The notes beneath the pieces are model-generated. The model saw nothing but the letters and a program-made list of their open reading frames with translations, was not told where the DNA came from and made no database searches. Positions 24,931 through 32,261 of a DNA stretch of 48,638 nucleotides are shown in pieces. The stretch is from CAYLHS01 sp964496205 (lineage in GTDB: Bacteria; Actinomycetota; Acidimicrobiia; Spongiisociales; UBA4744), in assembly GCA_964496205.1 (NCBI GenBank), contig CAZBXV010000012.1, positions 1 through 48,638 of the forward strand. The letters are read 5' to 3'. Position 1 is the stretch's first letter. Each line of letters opens with the position of its first letter. Made by a program: the position numbers and the translations under genes.

Positions 24931-27606
24931 ATGAATCCCGATTGGCACACTCTCACCGCGTCTGACGCGCTCCAACGACTCGATGTGACAGCCGGTAGTG
25001 GGCTCTCATCGGAGGAGGTGGCCCGGCGGTCCGAGCAGTACGGTCCCAACCGCATCCAAGAGGTTCGGGCTGCGCGTTGGTACGAAGTACTCGGACGCCA
25101 GTTCACCGATGTCCTCATCCTGATTCTTCTGGCGGCGGCCGTCGTCTCCTTCGCCGTGGGAGAAGTGGCCGACGCAGTCACCATCCTCGTCATCGTCGTC
25201 CTCAACGGCGTGCTCGGGTTCGTCCAGGAGTGGAAGGCGGAGCAGGCGCTCGACGCCCTACGAAGCATGCTCTCCCCCACCTGCACGGTATTGAGAGACG
25301 GACGGCAGATCGAGATCGAACGAGTCGACCTCGTGCCAGGCGACATCGTGGCTCTCGAAATCGGAGATCAGGTCCCTGCTGACCTGCGTCTCGTCGAGAG
25401 CGTCGGTTTGAAGATCGACGAGTCTGCTTTCACCGGCGAGTCTGCGTCCGTGTCGAAGGGAACGGACGCGGTGGCACTCGACGCGCACCTTGCCGAACGA
25501 TCCTCGATGGCGTGGATGGGGACCAACGTGACGAACGGCCGGGCAGCCGGCCTTGTCGTCGCAACTGGCATGACAACCGAGTTCGGCAAGATCGCCGAAC
25601 TGACCCAGAGTCTCGGCCAGGAGCCCACTCCCCTCCAACGCAAGCTCGGAGTGTTGGGACGCCAACTCGGAGTGATTTCGATCGCCATCTCCGCAGGCGT
25701 CGCGCTCGTGGGCGTGATCCTCGGCAAGCGGCTGGTCGAGATGTTTCTCACCGGAATCTCCCTGGCCGTTGCGGTCGTTCCGGAGGGCTTGCCGGCGGTG
25801 GTCACCATCACCCTTGCACTCGGAATCAGAGCCATGGTGCGTCGTCACGCGCTCCTTCGCCGCTTGCAGGCCGCGGAGGCCCTGGGATCAGCCACCGTCA
25901 TCTGTACCGACAAGACCGGGACACTCACCCAGAACGAGATGACCGTCACACGTGTGTGGCTTCCTGCCGGCCTCATCGAGGTAGGCGGGGTCGGCTACGC
26001 GCCTCACGGTTCGTTCTCCCTGGACGGCTCGCCGTGCGGAGATCGTTCCGATCTTCGGATGCTTCTCGAAACCGGACTCATCTGCAACCACGCGAGCGTC
26101 ACCAAATCGGAGGCAGGGTGGCGCGCACTCGGAGAGCCGACCGAGGCGGCGCTCGTCGTGGCTGCCGGCAAGGCTGACGTGTTCATCGAGGAACACGACG
26201 TCACCGAGTTCTCGTTCAACTCGACTCGCAAACGAATGACCGTGGTGGCGGATCGGCCCGAAGGACTCGTTGCATTCGTCAAGGGCGCCCCCGAGGTCAT
26301 CCTGGATCGATCGACGCGGATTCTCGACGGGAGCCAGGAACGTGATCTCTCCATCGAGGATCGCACTGCGTTCCAGGATGCGTATCGGTCACTCGCCGGG
26401 CAGGGCTTGCGTACGCTCGCGTTGGCGCGACGGCGCTTGCCGGAACACATCGAACTCGATGAAGACGCCGTCGAGACCGACCTGACGCTGCTCGGCGTGG
26501 TTGGAATCGTGGACCCGCCACGACCGGAAGTTCCGCACGCAATCACACTTGCCCGCCACGCGGGCATCCGTCCGATCATGATCACCGGCGACGCCGCCGA
26601 GACGGCCATCGCAATCGGACGCCAGGTTGGGATGGACGTCGAGCGGGCCGTCACCGGCATCGAGTTGGAGACGATGGACGACGCCGGCCTCGACGAACTC
26701 CTGACCCATGATGTGCTGTTCGCCCGAACCACGCCGGAACACAAGTTGCGTATCGTCAACCACCTCCAGGACCAGGGCAACATCGTGGCCATGACGGGCG
26801 ATGGCGTGAACGACGCTCCCGCACTGAAGAAGGCAGACATCGGCGTCGCGATGGGTCTGCGAGGTACCGATGTGGCGAAGGCCGCGTCGGACATGGTGCT
26901 CACCGACGACAACTTCGCGTCGATCGTCGGAGCCGTCGAGGAGGGCCGCCGCCAGTACGACAATATCCAGAAGTTCGTTCGCTACCTACTGTCGTCGAAC
27001 ACCGGCGAAGTGGTGGCCGTATTCGTCAACATCCTCCTCAAAGGTCCACTGATCCTTCTCCCAGTCCAGATCCTCTGGATGAACCTCGTCACCGACGGGC
27101 TGACCGCCGTTGCACTCGGCCTCGAACCGGGTTCGAAGGACCTGATGGAGCAGCCGCCACGCGGAGCCAAGGAGCCGATCCTCAACCGGTACGGGGCCGC
27201 CCTCCTTCTCGGTCTCGGGGGGTACATCGGTGCCGGCACGCTGTGGCTGTTCCACCACTATCTCGCCAGACTCGGAAGCAGCGCCGAGGCGATCGCAACC
27301 GCACAAACGGTCGCGTTCACCGGCATCATCCTGCTGGAGAAGATGAACGTGTTCAATTTCCGGTCTCTTCGTCAGCCGCTGCGCAAGATCGGGTTCTGGA
27401 GCAACCCGTGGGTGCTGGCTGCGTGGACGTTCACGATCGGCCTCCAGGTGTCCGCGGTGTACATGCCGTTTCTTCAGAACGTGCTGCACACCGTGCCGCT
27501 CTCGCTCTCCGACTGGTTGATGATGCTCGTCGTCGCCGCGCCAATCTTCATCGTCACGGAGGGTGTGAAGCTTTGGAGAGATCGAGCGACGACCGAACGC
27601 TCGTGA
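24931..27606 (+). CDS. P2-type (Ca2+-transporting-like) P-type ATPase
   Basis: This 891-aa cation pump has N-terminal cation-ATPase region HTLTASDALQRL, TGES actuator loop (DESAFTGESASV), phosphorylated Asp327 in DKTGTLTQNEMTV, MITGDA, and hinge GDGVNDAPALKKADIGVAMG. Membrane residues that bind Ca2+ in SERCA are kept: VVPEGLPAVVT in M4, SSNTGEVVAVF in M5 and NLVTDGLTAVALG in M6. This favours Ca2+ or Mn2+ export over Na+/K+ exchange. The ATG at 24931 begins the homology and has no Shine-Dalgarno, so it may be leaderless. A TOPRIM-domain gene follows 29 nt downstream on the same strand. Confidence 0.9.
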   Translation: MNPDWHTLTASDALQRLDVTAGSGLSSEEVARRSEQYGPNRIQEVRAARWYEVLGRQFTDVLILILLAAAVVSFAVGEVADAVTILVIVVLNGVLGFVQEWKAEQALDALRSMLSPTCTVLRDGRQIEIERVDLVPGDIVALEIGDQVPADLRLVESVGLKIDESAFTGESASVSKGTDAVALDAHLAERSSMAWMGTNVTNGRAAGLVVATGMTTEFGKIAELTQSLGQEPTPLQRKLGVLGRQLGVISIAISAGVALVGVILGKRLVEMFLTGISLAVAVVPEGLPAVVTITLALGIRAMVRRHALLRRLQAAEALGSATVICTDKTGTLTQNEMTVTRVWLPAGLIEVGGVGYAPHGSFSLDGSPCGDRSDLRMLLETGLICNHASVTKSEAGWRALGEPTEAALVVAAGKADVFIEEHDVTEFSFNSTRKRMTVVADRPEGLVAFVKGAPEVILDRSTRILDGSQERDLSIEDRTAFQDAYRSLAGQGLRTLALARRRLPEHIELDEDAVETDLTLLGVVGIVDPPRPEVPHAITLARHAGIRPIMITGDAAETAIAIGRQVGMDVERAVTGIELETMDDAGLDELLTHDVLFARTTPEHKLRIVNHLQDQGNIVAMTGDGVNDAPALKKADIGVAMGLRGTDVAKAASDMVLTDDNFASIVGAVEEGRRQYDNIQKFVRYLLSSNTGEVVAVFVNILLKGPLILLPVQILWMNLVTDGLTAVALGLEPGSKDLMEQPPRGAKEPILNRYGAALLLGLGGYIGAGTLWLFHHYLARLGSSAEAIATAQTVAFTGIILLEKMNVFNFRSLRQPLRKIGFWSNPWVLAAWTFTIGLQVSAVYMPFLQNVLHTVPLSLSDWLMMLVVAAPIFIVTEGVKLWRDRATTERS

Positions 27607-27635
27607 CACCACCCGATCGGAGGAACTCTGGGTCC

Positions 27636-28241
27636 ATGGAAGCAACGCACGGTGACCGCGTCGACCGCACGGTGGAGTCGCTGGTCAGAGAGGGATTCCG
27701 ATCGGTCATCCTCGTCGAGGGCACGAGTGATCGAAGCGCGCTCTCGACGCTTGCGGAGCGACGAGATCGCAATCTCAGGTCCGAGGGCGTGGCGATACTG
27801 CCGATAGGCGGAGCGACGAACGCGGGCCATTTCCTTCGATCGTTGACGCCCCGGGGCTTTCAGATCGCCGGTCTCTGCGACGTCGGCGAGGAGAGATCGT
27901 TCCGGAAGGGACTCGAAGGGGCGGGGATCGGTTCGAACCTCACTCGCGAGGGCATGGAGTCGCTGGGGTTCTTCGTGTGCATCCAAGACCTCGAGGACGA
28001 ATTGATCCGCGCACTGGGAACGGAGCACGTCGAACGAGTCATCGACGACCTCGGTGACGGTGAGTCGTTCCGACGCTTTCGGGCTCAGCCGACACAGCGC
28101 ATGAGAACACCCGAGGAGCAGCTTCGACGCTTCATGGGTACTCGCTCCGGACGGAAGGCTCGCTACGGGAACGCGCTCGTCGACGCGATGGACCTCGGTT
28201 CGGTGCCGCGGCCGCTCGAGATGGTGCTGGGCCAGGTCTGA
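27636..28241 (+). CDS. Stand-alone TOPRIM-domain protein
   Basis: This 201-aa protein is built around an OLD-type TOPRIM fold: VILVEGTSDRSAL with catalytic-type Glu28, then AGLCDVGEERSF with Asp82 and Glu85/86. A C-terminal helical part contains QRMRTPEEQLRRFMG. No ATPase or DNA-binding partner domain is present, unlike full-length OLD nucleases. GGAGGAA lies 13 nt before the ATG, a long spacing. It follows the P-type ATPase by 29 nt and may share its transcript. Whether it cuts nucleic acid is unknown; the acidic residues needed for metal binding are present. Confidence 0.7.
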   Translation: MEATHGDRVDRTVESLVREGFRSVILVEGTSDRSALSTLAERRDRNLRSEGVAILPIGGATNAGHFLRSLTPRGFQIAGLCDVGEERSFRKGLEGAGIGSNLTREGMESLGFFVCIQDLEDELIRALGTEHVERVIDDLGDGESFRRFRAQPTQRMRTPEEQLRRFMGTRSGRKARYGNALVDAMDLGSVPRPLEMVLGQV

Positions 28242-28285
28242 CGCCCCCTGACGTCCGCCACTAGCCTCGGAGCAGGAGGTGCACC

Positions 28286-28909
28286 ATGCGAGTGAGCAGC
28301 CCGAGTTTCCAGCCAGATTCACCCATCCCGGAGACGTACGCGTTCTGTGTTCCCGACCCCGAAACCCACGCCACGTTCGCCCCGAACCTCAACCCGGAGC
28401 TTCGATGGTCGGACGTGCCGGAAGGAACACGCTCGCTCGCACTCATCTTTCACGATTCGGTGGTTCCGACGAAGCCCGACGATGTCAACCAGGAAGGGCG
28501 TGAAGTGCCCCCGGATCTCCCGCGCGCAGACTTCTTCCATTGGGTTTTGGTCGATGTCGATCCTTCGATGGGAGGCATCGATGAGGGCGTGTGCTCCGAC
28601 GGAGTGGTTCCCAAAGGAAAGGGGCCTGGTGCGCCGTTCGGCCGGCACGGCCTCAATGACTACACGGGATGGTTCGCCGGCGACCCTGACATGGAGGGCC
28701 AGTACTACGGCTACGACGGGCCCTGTCCGCCGTGGAACGACTCGCTGGTCCACTGGTACTGGTTCACCGTGTACGCGCTTGACGTCGACCACCTCGATGT
28801 GGAGGGGGCGTTCACCGGCAACGACGTTCGAGCAGCGGTGGAAGGGCATGTTCTTGCCTCCGCGGAAGTCAGCTGCACCTACACGATGAACCCCCGGCTC
28901 AGGGAGTAG
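28286..28909 (+). CDS. PEBP-family (YbhB/YbcL, Raf kinase inhibitor-like) protein
   Basis: This 207-aa protein shows the phosphatidylethanolamine-binding fold: NLNPELRWSDVPEGTRSLALIFHD, FFHWVLVDVD, GLNDYTGWF and the pocket segment YYGYDGPCPPWND...HWYWFTVYALD. AGGAGGTGCACC upstream sets the ATG. No signal peptide is visible, so it is cytosolic. The bacterial function is poorly defined, possibly small-ligand binding. It is convergent with a methyltransferase gene (3-nt gap). Confidence 0.85.
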   Translation: MRVSSPSFQPDSPIPETYAFCVPDPETHATFAPNLNPELRWSDVPEGTRSLALIFHDSVVPTKPDDVNQEGREVPPDLPRADFFHWVLVDVDPSMGGIDEGVCSDGVVPKGKGPGAPFGRHGLNDYTGWFAGDPDMEGQYYGYDGPCPPWNDSLVHWYWFTVYALDVDHLDVEGAFTGNDVRAAVEGHVLASAEVSCTYTMNPRLRE

Positions 28910-28912
28910 CGG

Positions 28913-29536
28913 TCACAATCCCAGCAGTGTGACCGCCAACGTTCCCCCGCCGGTCGTGCTCCGAGCCCGAATCGGCATGCCGTGCGCGTTGGCCAGCGAG
29001 TCGACGCCACCCCGGCGCAGAAAGTCCCTGTGGTTCGCCCAGTGTTCCCTGCCGGCACCGATCTCGATGGCGGCGATACCGCTTCGCACCAACAATCCCC
29101 TGAACCCCCGATACGGGCAGGGGAGGAAGTCGATCACGAGCACGCCACCGTCGGGTCGAACGACGCGTCGCAGTTCGTGGAACGTCGAGTCTCGAACGGC
29201 GGGCGTCATCTCGTGCAGGACGAACGAGATCGTCGCCAGATCGAACGAGTCGTCCCGGAACGGTATCTCTACACCGCTCCCCTCTCTGACGTCGGCGTCC
29301 GGGCCGAGACGGCGGCGAGCGACACGAAGCATCCCTTCTGAACGGTCAACACACGACACGGCGCACCCGGCATCCCGGTAGGCGGCAAGCTGTGCCCCGG
29401 TCCCACATCCGACGTCGAGGACGCGCATACCGGCATACGGCGGGAACATCTCCAATGCGGTGCGCCGAACGCTCGCGACGACCGGTCCGATGAACCTGTC
29501 GTACCGTCGTGCGGCTCGTTCGTACGCATCTCTCAC
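28913..29536 (-). CDS. Class I SAM-dependent methyltransferase (UbiE-like)
   Basis: This 207-aa protein has SAM motif I MRVLDVGCGTGAQLAAY, acidic motif II VDRSEGMLRVARRRL, FDLATISFVLHEM and VRPDGGVLVIDF. The substrate is not predictable. The GTG at 29536 begins 1 nt after the 3' end of tRNA-Leu(UAA) on the same strand, leaving no room for a leader or Shine-Dalgarno after tRNA processing. The message may therefore be leaderless after cleavage of a joint tRNA-mRNA transcript. No convincing downstream start preserves the family N-terminus (AYERAARRYDRF). Confidence 0.8.
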   Translation of the reverse strand: MRDAYERAARRYDRFIGPVVASVRRTALEMFPPYAGMRVLDVGCGTGAQLAAYRDAGCAVSCVDRSEGMLRVARRRLGPDADVREGSGVEIPFRDDSFDLATISFVLHEMTPAVRDSTFHELRRVVRPDGGVLVIDFLPCPYRGFRGLLVRSGIAAIEIGAGREHWANHRDFLRRGGVDSLANAHGMPIRARSTTGGGTLAVTLLGL

Positions 29537-29537
29537 G

Positions 29538-29621
29538 TGCCCGGGGTGGGAGTCGAACCCACACGCCCCGAAGGGCGGCGGAGTTTAAGTCCGCCACGTC
29601 TACCGCTTCCGTCACCCGGGC
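29538..29621 (-). tRNA. tRNA-Leu(UAA)
   Basis: This is an 84-nt cloverleaf. The acceptor stem GCCCGGG pairs with CCCGGGC, the anticodon loop CTTAAAC contains TAA, and a long class II variable arm (GCCC TTCG GGGC) and T-arm GTGGG TTCGACT CCCAC follow, ending in discriminator A. CCA is not encoded. A methyltransferase gene starts 1 nt downstream. Confidence 0.95.
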
Positions 29622-29626
29622 AGGGC

Positions 29627-29642
29627 TGCACCGGCCGGTGCA
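29627..29642. promoter_or_regulatory. 16-bp perfect palindrome upstream of tRNA-Leu
   Basis: TGCACCGGCCGGTGCA is fully self-complementary and ends 5 nt upstream of the mature tRNA 5' end on the minus strand. It could be a regulator site at the transcription start or part of a 5' leader hairpin recognised during tRNA processing. Confidence 0.4.
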
Positions 29643-29681
29643 CGCTCGCCCGAAGCTACCAGCATCCGGCGACCAGCGACC

Positions 29682-29781
29682 NNNNNNNNNNNNNNNNNNN
29701 NNNNNNNNNNNNNNNNNNNNNNNNNNNNNNNNNNNNNNNNNNNNNNNNNNNNNNNNNNNNNNNNNNNNNNNNNNNNNNNNN
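29682..29781. other. Scaffold gap of 100 N inside repeat
   Basis: Unlike the other two gaps, the flanks share only about 10 bases (ACCAGCGACC), which are part of the local repeat. The true missing length is unknown; it may be more repeat units. Confidence 0.85.
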
Positions 29782-29846
29782 ACCAGCGACCTCGCCCTAC
29801 GGCCTCGCAGCGACTCCGGCTGCGCTCTTGCTGGCTGCTGGAGACT
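29782..29846 (+). repeat. Intergenic repeat related to 23273-23332
   Basis: It begins ACCAGCGACCTCGCCCT (22 of 24 matches to 23273-23296). It continues through CTCTTGCTGG, CTGCTGGAGACT and related words also seen at 10852-10873 and 23311-23332, but rearranged. Confidence 0.5.
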
Positions 29847-29886
29847 CGAAGCTGGGAACTTGATAGCTGGATAGCTACGTTGGTGA

Positions 29887-29957
29887 GAACCGCCCCCTTC
29901 CCCAGCGCTCGGCCCTCACGGCCTCGCCGGGGGAGGAAACGATCGCCCCACGGTCTC
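29887..29957 (+). repeat. 70-bp mosaic intergenic repeat, direct copy
   Basis: GAACCGCCCCC (29887-29897), 28 bases, then GCCGGGGGAG...CCCCACGGTCTC (29926-29957). It matches the inverted copy at 20265-20337 in both ends and spacing, and one end matches 9578-9602. Confidence 0.6.
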
Positions 29958-30042
29958 TACCAACGATGACCGCTCTGGCCGGAGACCGGAGGCTGTTGGC
30001 TGTCCGCTGTCGGCTTCGGCAACACACGAGTACTCTCTGCTC

Positions 30043-30528
30043 ATGCCATGGGACATGCTGTGGGCAGGGTGGAGAAGCGAGTACGTCTCTTCGGAGGAGG
30101 AACCGGACAACTGCCTGTTCTGCCGACTCCCGGACGGGCCGGATCGGGACTCGCTGCTCGTTGAACGGGGATCCCAGGCATTCACGGCCCTCAATCGGTA
30201 CCCATACACGACCGGTCATGTCATGGTCGCTCCCTACCGGCACATTGGCCGCCCGGACGAGCTGACCGTCGACGAACAGCGCGACCTCTGGCTGCTCGTC
30301 GGCCACTCCATGGCGGCGATCGACGATTCGATGTCTCCTGACGGCTACAACGTGGGTGCCAACATCGGTCGTGTCGCGGGTGCGGGTGTTCCAGGTCACT
30401 TCCATCTGCACCTCGTCCCGCGATGGTCGGGCGACGCCAACTTCATGACCACAGTCGGAGGCACACGCGTCGTCCCGGAGGATCTCGAGGTCACCTGGGC
30501 GCACATCAGGGATTCCCTTCCTGGCTAG
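30043..30528 (+). CDS. HIT-family diadenosine tetraphosphate phosphorylase-like protein
   Basis: This 161-aa HIT protein carries the histidine triad GHFHLHLVPRW, a CLFC pair near residue 24, RYPYTTGHVMVAPYRH and GYNVGANIGRVAG. The combination NLYPYxxGHxMVxPYR and VPRWxGDANFxTxxGGxxV closely resembles mycobacterial Rv2613c, an Ap4A phosphorylase. It probably degrades Ap4A-type stress nucleotides. The ATG begins the conserved MPWDMLWAGWRSEYV. A VOC protein gene follows 47 nt downstream on the same strand. Confidence 0.85.
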   Translation: MPWDMLWAGWRSEYVSSEEEPDNCLFCRLPDGPDRDSLLVERGSQAFTALNRYPYTTGHVMVAPYRHIGRPDELTVDEQRDLWLLVGHSMAAIDDSMSPDGYNVGANIGRVAGAGVPGHFHLHLVPRWSGDANFMTTVGGTRVVPEDLEVTWAHIRDSLPG

Positions 30529-30575
30529 TGCTCTATCCGGGGTAGCTTCCGGGTACGGCACGTCGAAGGAGCACC

Positions 30576-31355
30576 ATGCCCGAGTTCACGTTCTACGCCC
30601 AGGGAACGCCGTCGTGGGTCGACCTTGCCACGACAGACGTGGAAGATGCCAAACGCTTCTACTCCGCACTGTTCGGATGGTCGTTCCGCACCGACACCGG
30701 CGAGTGGGGTTCCTACACGATGTGCTTTCTGCGTGAGAAGGCCGTCGCCGGCCTCATGGAACAACCTCGGGATCAGCAGAATCAGGGTGTCCCACCTCAT
30801 TGGATCACCTATATCACGGTCGAGAATGTGGACGAGACCGCAACGAAGATCCCGGGGGCCGGCGGGACGACCGTGGTCCCGCCGATGGACGTGCTCGAGA
30901 GCGGCAGGATGCTGGTCGCACAGGATCCTGCCGGCGCGTTCACGTCCTTCTGGGAACCGAAAGACCACGTCGGCGCCCAGATCGCCAACGAACCTGGGAC
31001 ACTGTCCTGGAACGAACTCCAAGTCAACGACGTCGGAGCCGCCAAAGCGTTCTATGAGTCGGTGCTCGGCATCGAGACACAGACGACGGACATGGGCGGT
31101 GGATCGTTCTACACCACGTTCGTCGTGGGTGGACGATCCGTGGCGGGAATGATGGAGATCCAGAAGGAGTGGGGACCGGTCCCTCCACATTGGGATGTCT
31201 ACTTCGCTGTTGAAGACACCGATGCAACGATCGAGAAGGCGAAGGCGCGAGGGGGCGATGTCCTCGTGCCGGCAATGGACATTCCGAAGGTCGGCCGATT
31301 CGCAGGACTCCAGGACCCACAGGGCGCTGTCTTCTATGTGATAGCGAACGCCTGA
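30576..31355 (+). CDS. Tandem VOC (glyoxalase-like) protein
   Basis: This 259-aa protein consists of two VOC repeats: residues about 9-125 (PSWVDLATTDVEDAKRFYSALFGW ... AQDPAGAFTSFWEP) and about 140-258 (LSWNELQVNDVGAAKAFYESVLG ... LQDPQGAVFYVI). Each repeat is a beta-alpha-beta module. The arrangement resembles the mycobacterial CFP32 group. Metal ligands are not obvious and the reaction is unknown. GAAGGAGCACC precedes the ATG. It converges on the DUF501 gene with a 2-nt gap. Confidence 0.8.
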   Translation: MPEFTFYAQGTPSWVDLATTDVEDAKRFYSALFGWSFRTDTGEWGSYTMCFLREKAVAGLMEQPRDQQNQGVPPHWITYITVENVDETATKIPGAGGTTVVPPMDVLESGRMLVAQDPAGAFTSFWEPKDHVGAQIANEPGTLSWNELQVNDVGAAKAFYESVLGIETQTTDMGGGSFYTTFVVGGRSVAGMMEIQKEWGPVPPHWDVYFAVEDTDATIEKAKARGGDVLVPAMDIPKVGRFAGLQDPQGAVFYVIANA

Positions 31356-31357
31356 GG

Positions 31358-31873
31358 TCAGCGAGGCTCCGACCAGTCGGGGTTCATTTCAGGAGGATCA
31401 CCTACGATGCAAACGATCGTACAGTCGAGTGGTTCCACCCACGGTGCCACCAGCTTTCCGACTGGGTTCTCATTGCCTGCTGCGTGATCGGCGTAGTGGG
31501 CGTGAAGACACTTCACGCCTCCATGTCCACCGCCGACTCCCCCGACGGGTCGGTGGGCGGCACCGGCAGGAATCAGCGCGTCGCGTTCCCGTTCATAGCG
31601 CTCGTCCGCGGCAGCGACGGCTTCGGCAAACGCTGGGTCGTTCCGAACCCGCCGATCCATCGTCTTGACTCCGCCGGCGGCTTCCAGTCGCCCGATTCGC
31701 GCCTTGGCGGCAGGACAGGCCAACCAGTACCGGGTTGGGAAAGGCGTCCCATCGTCGAGGATCGGAGGAACGGCCACGACAACCGGAAGACCCAGTGGGC
31801 AGCGTGCGACGACGTCACCAGATGCCCTGAGGGGCCGCCCGAGCTGTGCTGCAACGACCGCGTCGTCATCCAT
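31358..31873 (-). CDS. DUF501-family protein
   Basis: This 171-aa actinobacterial protein of unknown function is recognised by PTRYWLACPAAKARIGRLEAAGG and the near-invariant GGVGGGHGGVKCLHAHYADHAAG-like block (about 110-133), followed by NPVGKLV. The conserved Cys/His-rich KCLHAHYADH looks like a metal or catalytic site. Its start overlaps the ftsB stop by 8 nt, and eno lies upstream. This eno-ftsB-DUF501 order is standard in Actinobacteria, where an exopolyphosphatase gene usually comes next; that gene is absent here and the VOC gene takes its place on the other strand. Confidence 0.85.
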   Translation of the reverse strand: MDDDAVVAAQLGRPLRASGDVVARCPLGLPVVVAVPPILDDGTPFPTRYWLACPAAKARIGRLEAAGGVKTMDRRVRNDPAFAEAVAAADERYERERDALIPAGAAHRPVGGVGGGHGGVKCLHAHYADHAAGNENPVGKLVAPWVEPLDCTIVCIVGDPPEMNPDWSEPR

Positions 31874-32261
31874 CGGTGAGGTCGCGGCCGGTCAAGAAGT
31901 CCCAGATGTGCTGCCACCATGATCGTGACTGGTCGGTCTCCGGAATGGTCGTCGTCGGCACTTCAGGGGTGAATCCTTCATCACTCGGATCGACCACTAC
32001 AAAGGCGGTCTCTCCCGGTTTCACCAGTCCGAAGTCCCGGCGTGCGACCATCTCGACCCCGGCGTCCGATGAGAGGAAGTCTGCTTCCGCCTGGAGCTTG
32101 GCGTTTTCCTCCTGGATCGCCGTCAGTTGCTCTTGGGCTTGGTCGACGCGTCGCTCCTCGGCCATCAGGCTGCGGATCGGCAAGACATTCGTCAACACGA
32201 CGGCTGCCAGCACGACCACACCGACTACGGCCAGGACGGCGACGCGCGACCAGAACTTCAT
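31866..32261 (-). CDS. ftsB: FtsB/DivIC-family septum formation protein
   Basis: This 131-aa bitopic division protein has a short cytoplasmic start (MKFWSR), one membrane helix (about 7-27, VAVLAVVGVVVLAAVVLTNV) and a periplasmic coiled coil (about 34-65, EERRVDQAQEQLTAIQEENA). It then has the conserved VARRDFGLVKPGETAFVVV. Homologues bridge FtsL and FtsQ in the divisome. The ATG follows the eno stop codon directly, so it is translationally coupled to enolase, as elsewhere in Actinobacteria. Confidence 0.9.
   Translation of the reverse strand: MKFWSRVAVLAVVGVVVLAAVVLTNVLPIRSLMAEERRVDQAQEQLTAIQEENAKLQAEADFLSSDAGVEMVARRDFGLVKPGETAFVVVDPSDEGFTPEVPTTTIPETDQSRSWWQHIWDFLTGRDLTDG

Larger units (their letters stand above)
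29643..30042. other. Repeat-rich non-coding spacer with assembly gap
   Basis: This spacer lies between tRNA-Leu and the HIT gene and holds no gene. Left to right it carries a GCGACCAGCGACC tract, a 100-N gap, two repeat elements listed separately, and GCTGGATAGCT-like words. Just before the HIT gene it has CTGTCCGCTGTCGGC (30000-30014), whose exact reverse complement is at 45091-45105. Confidence 0.6.
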
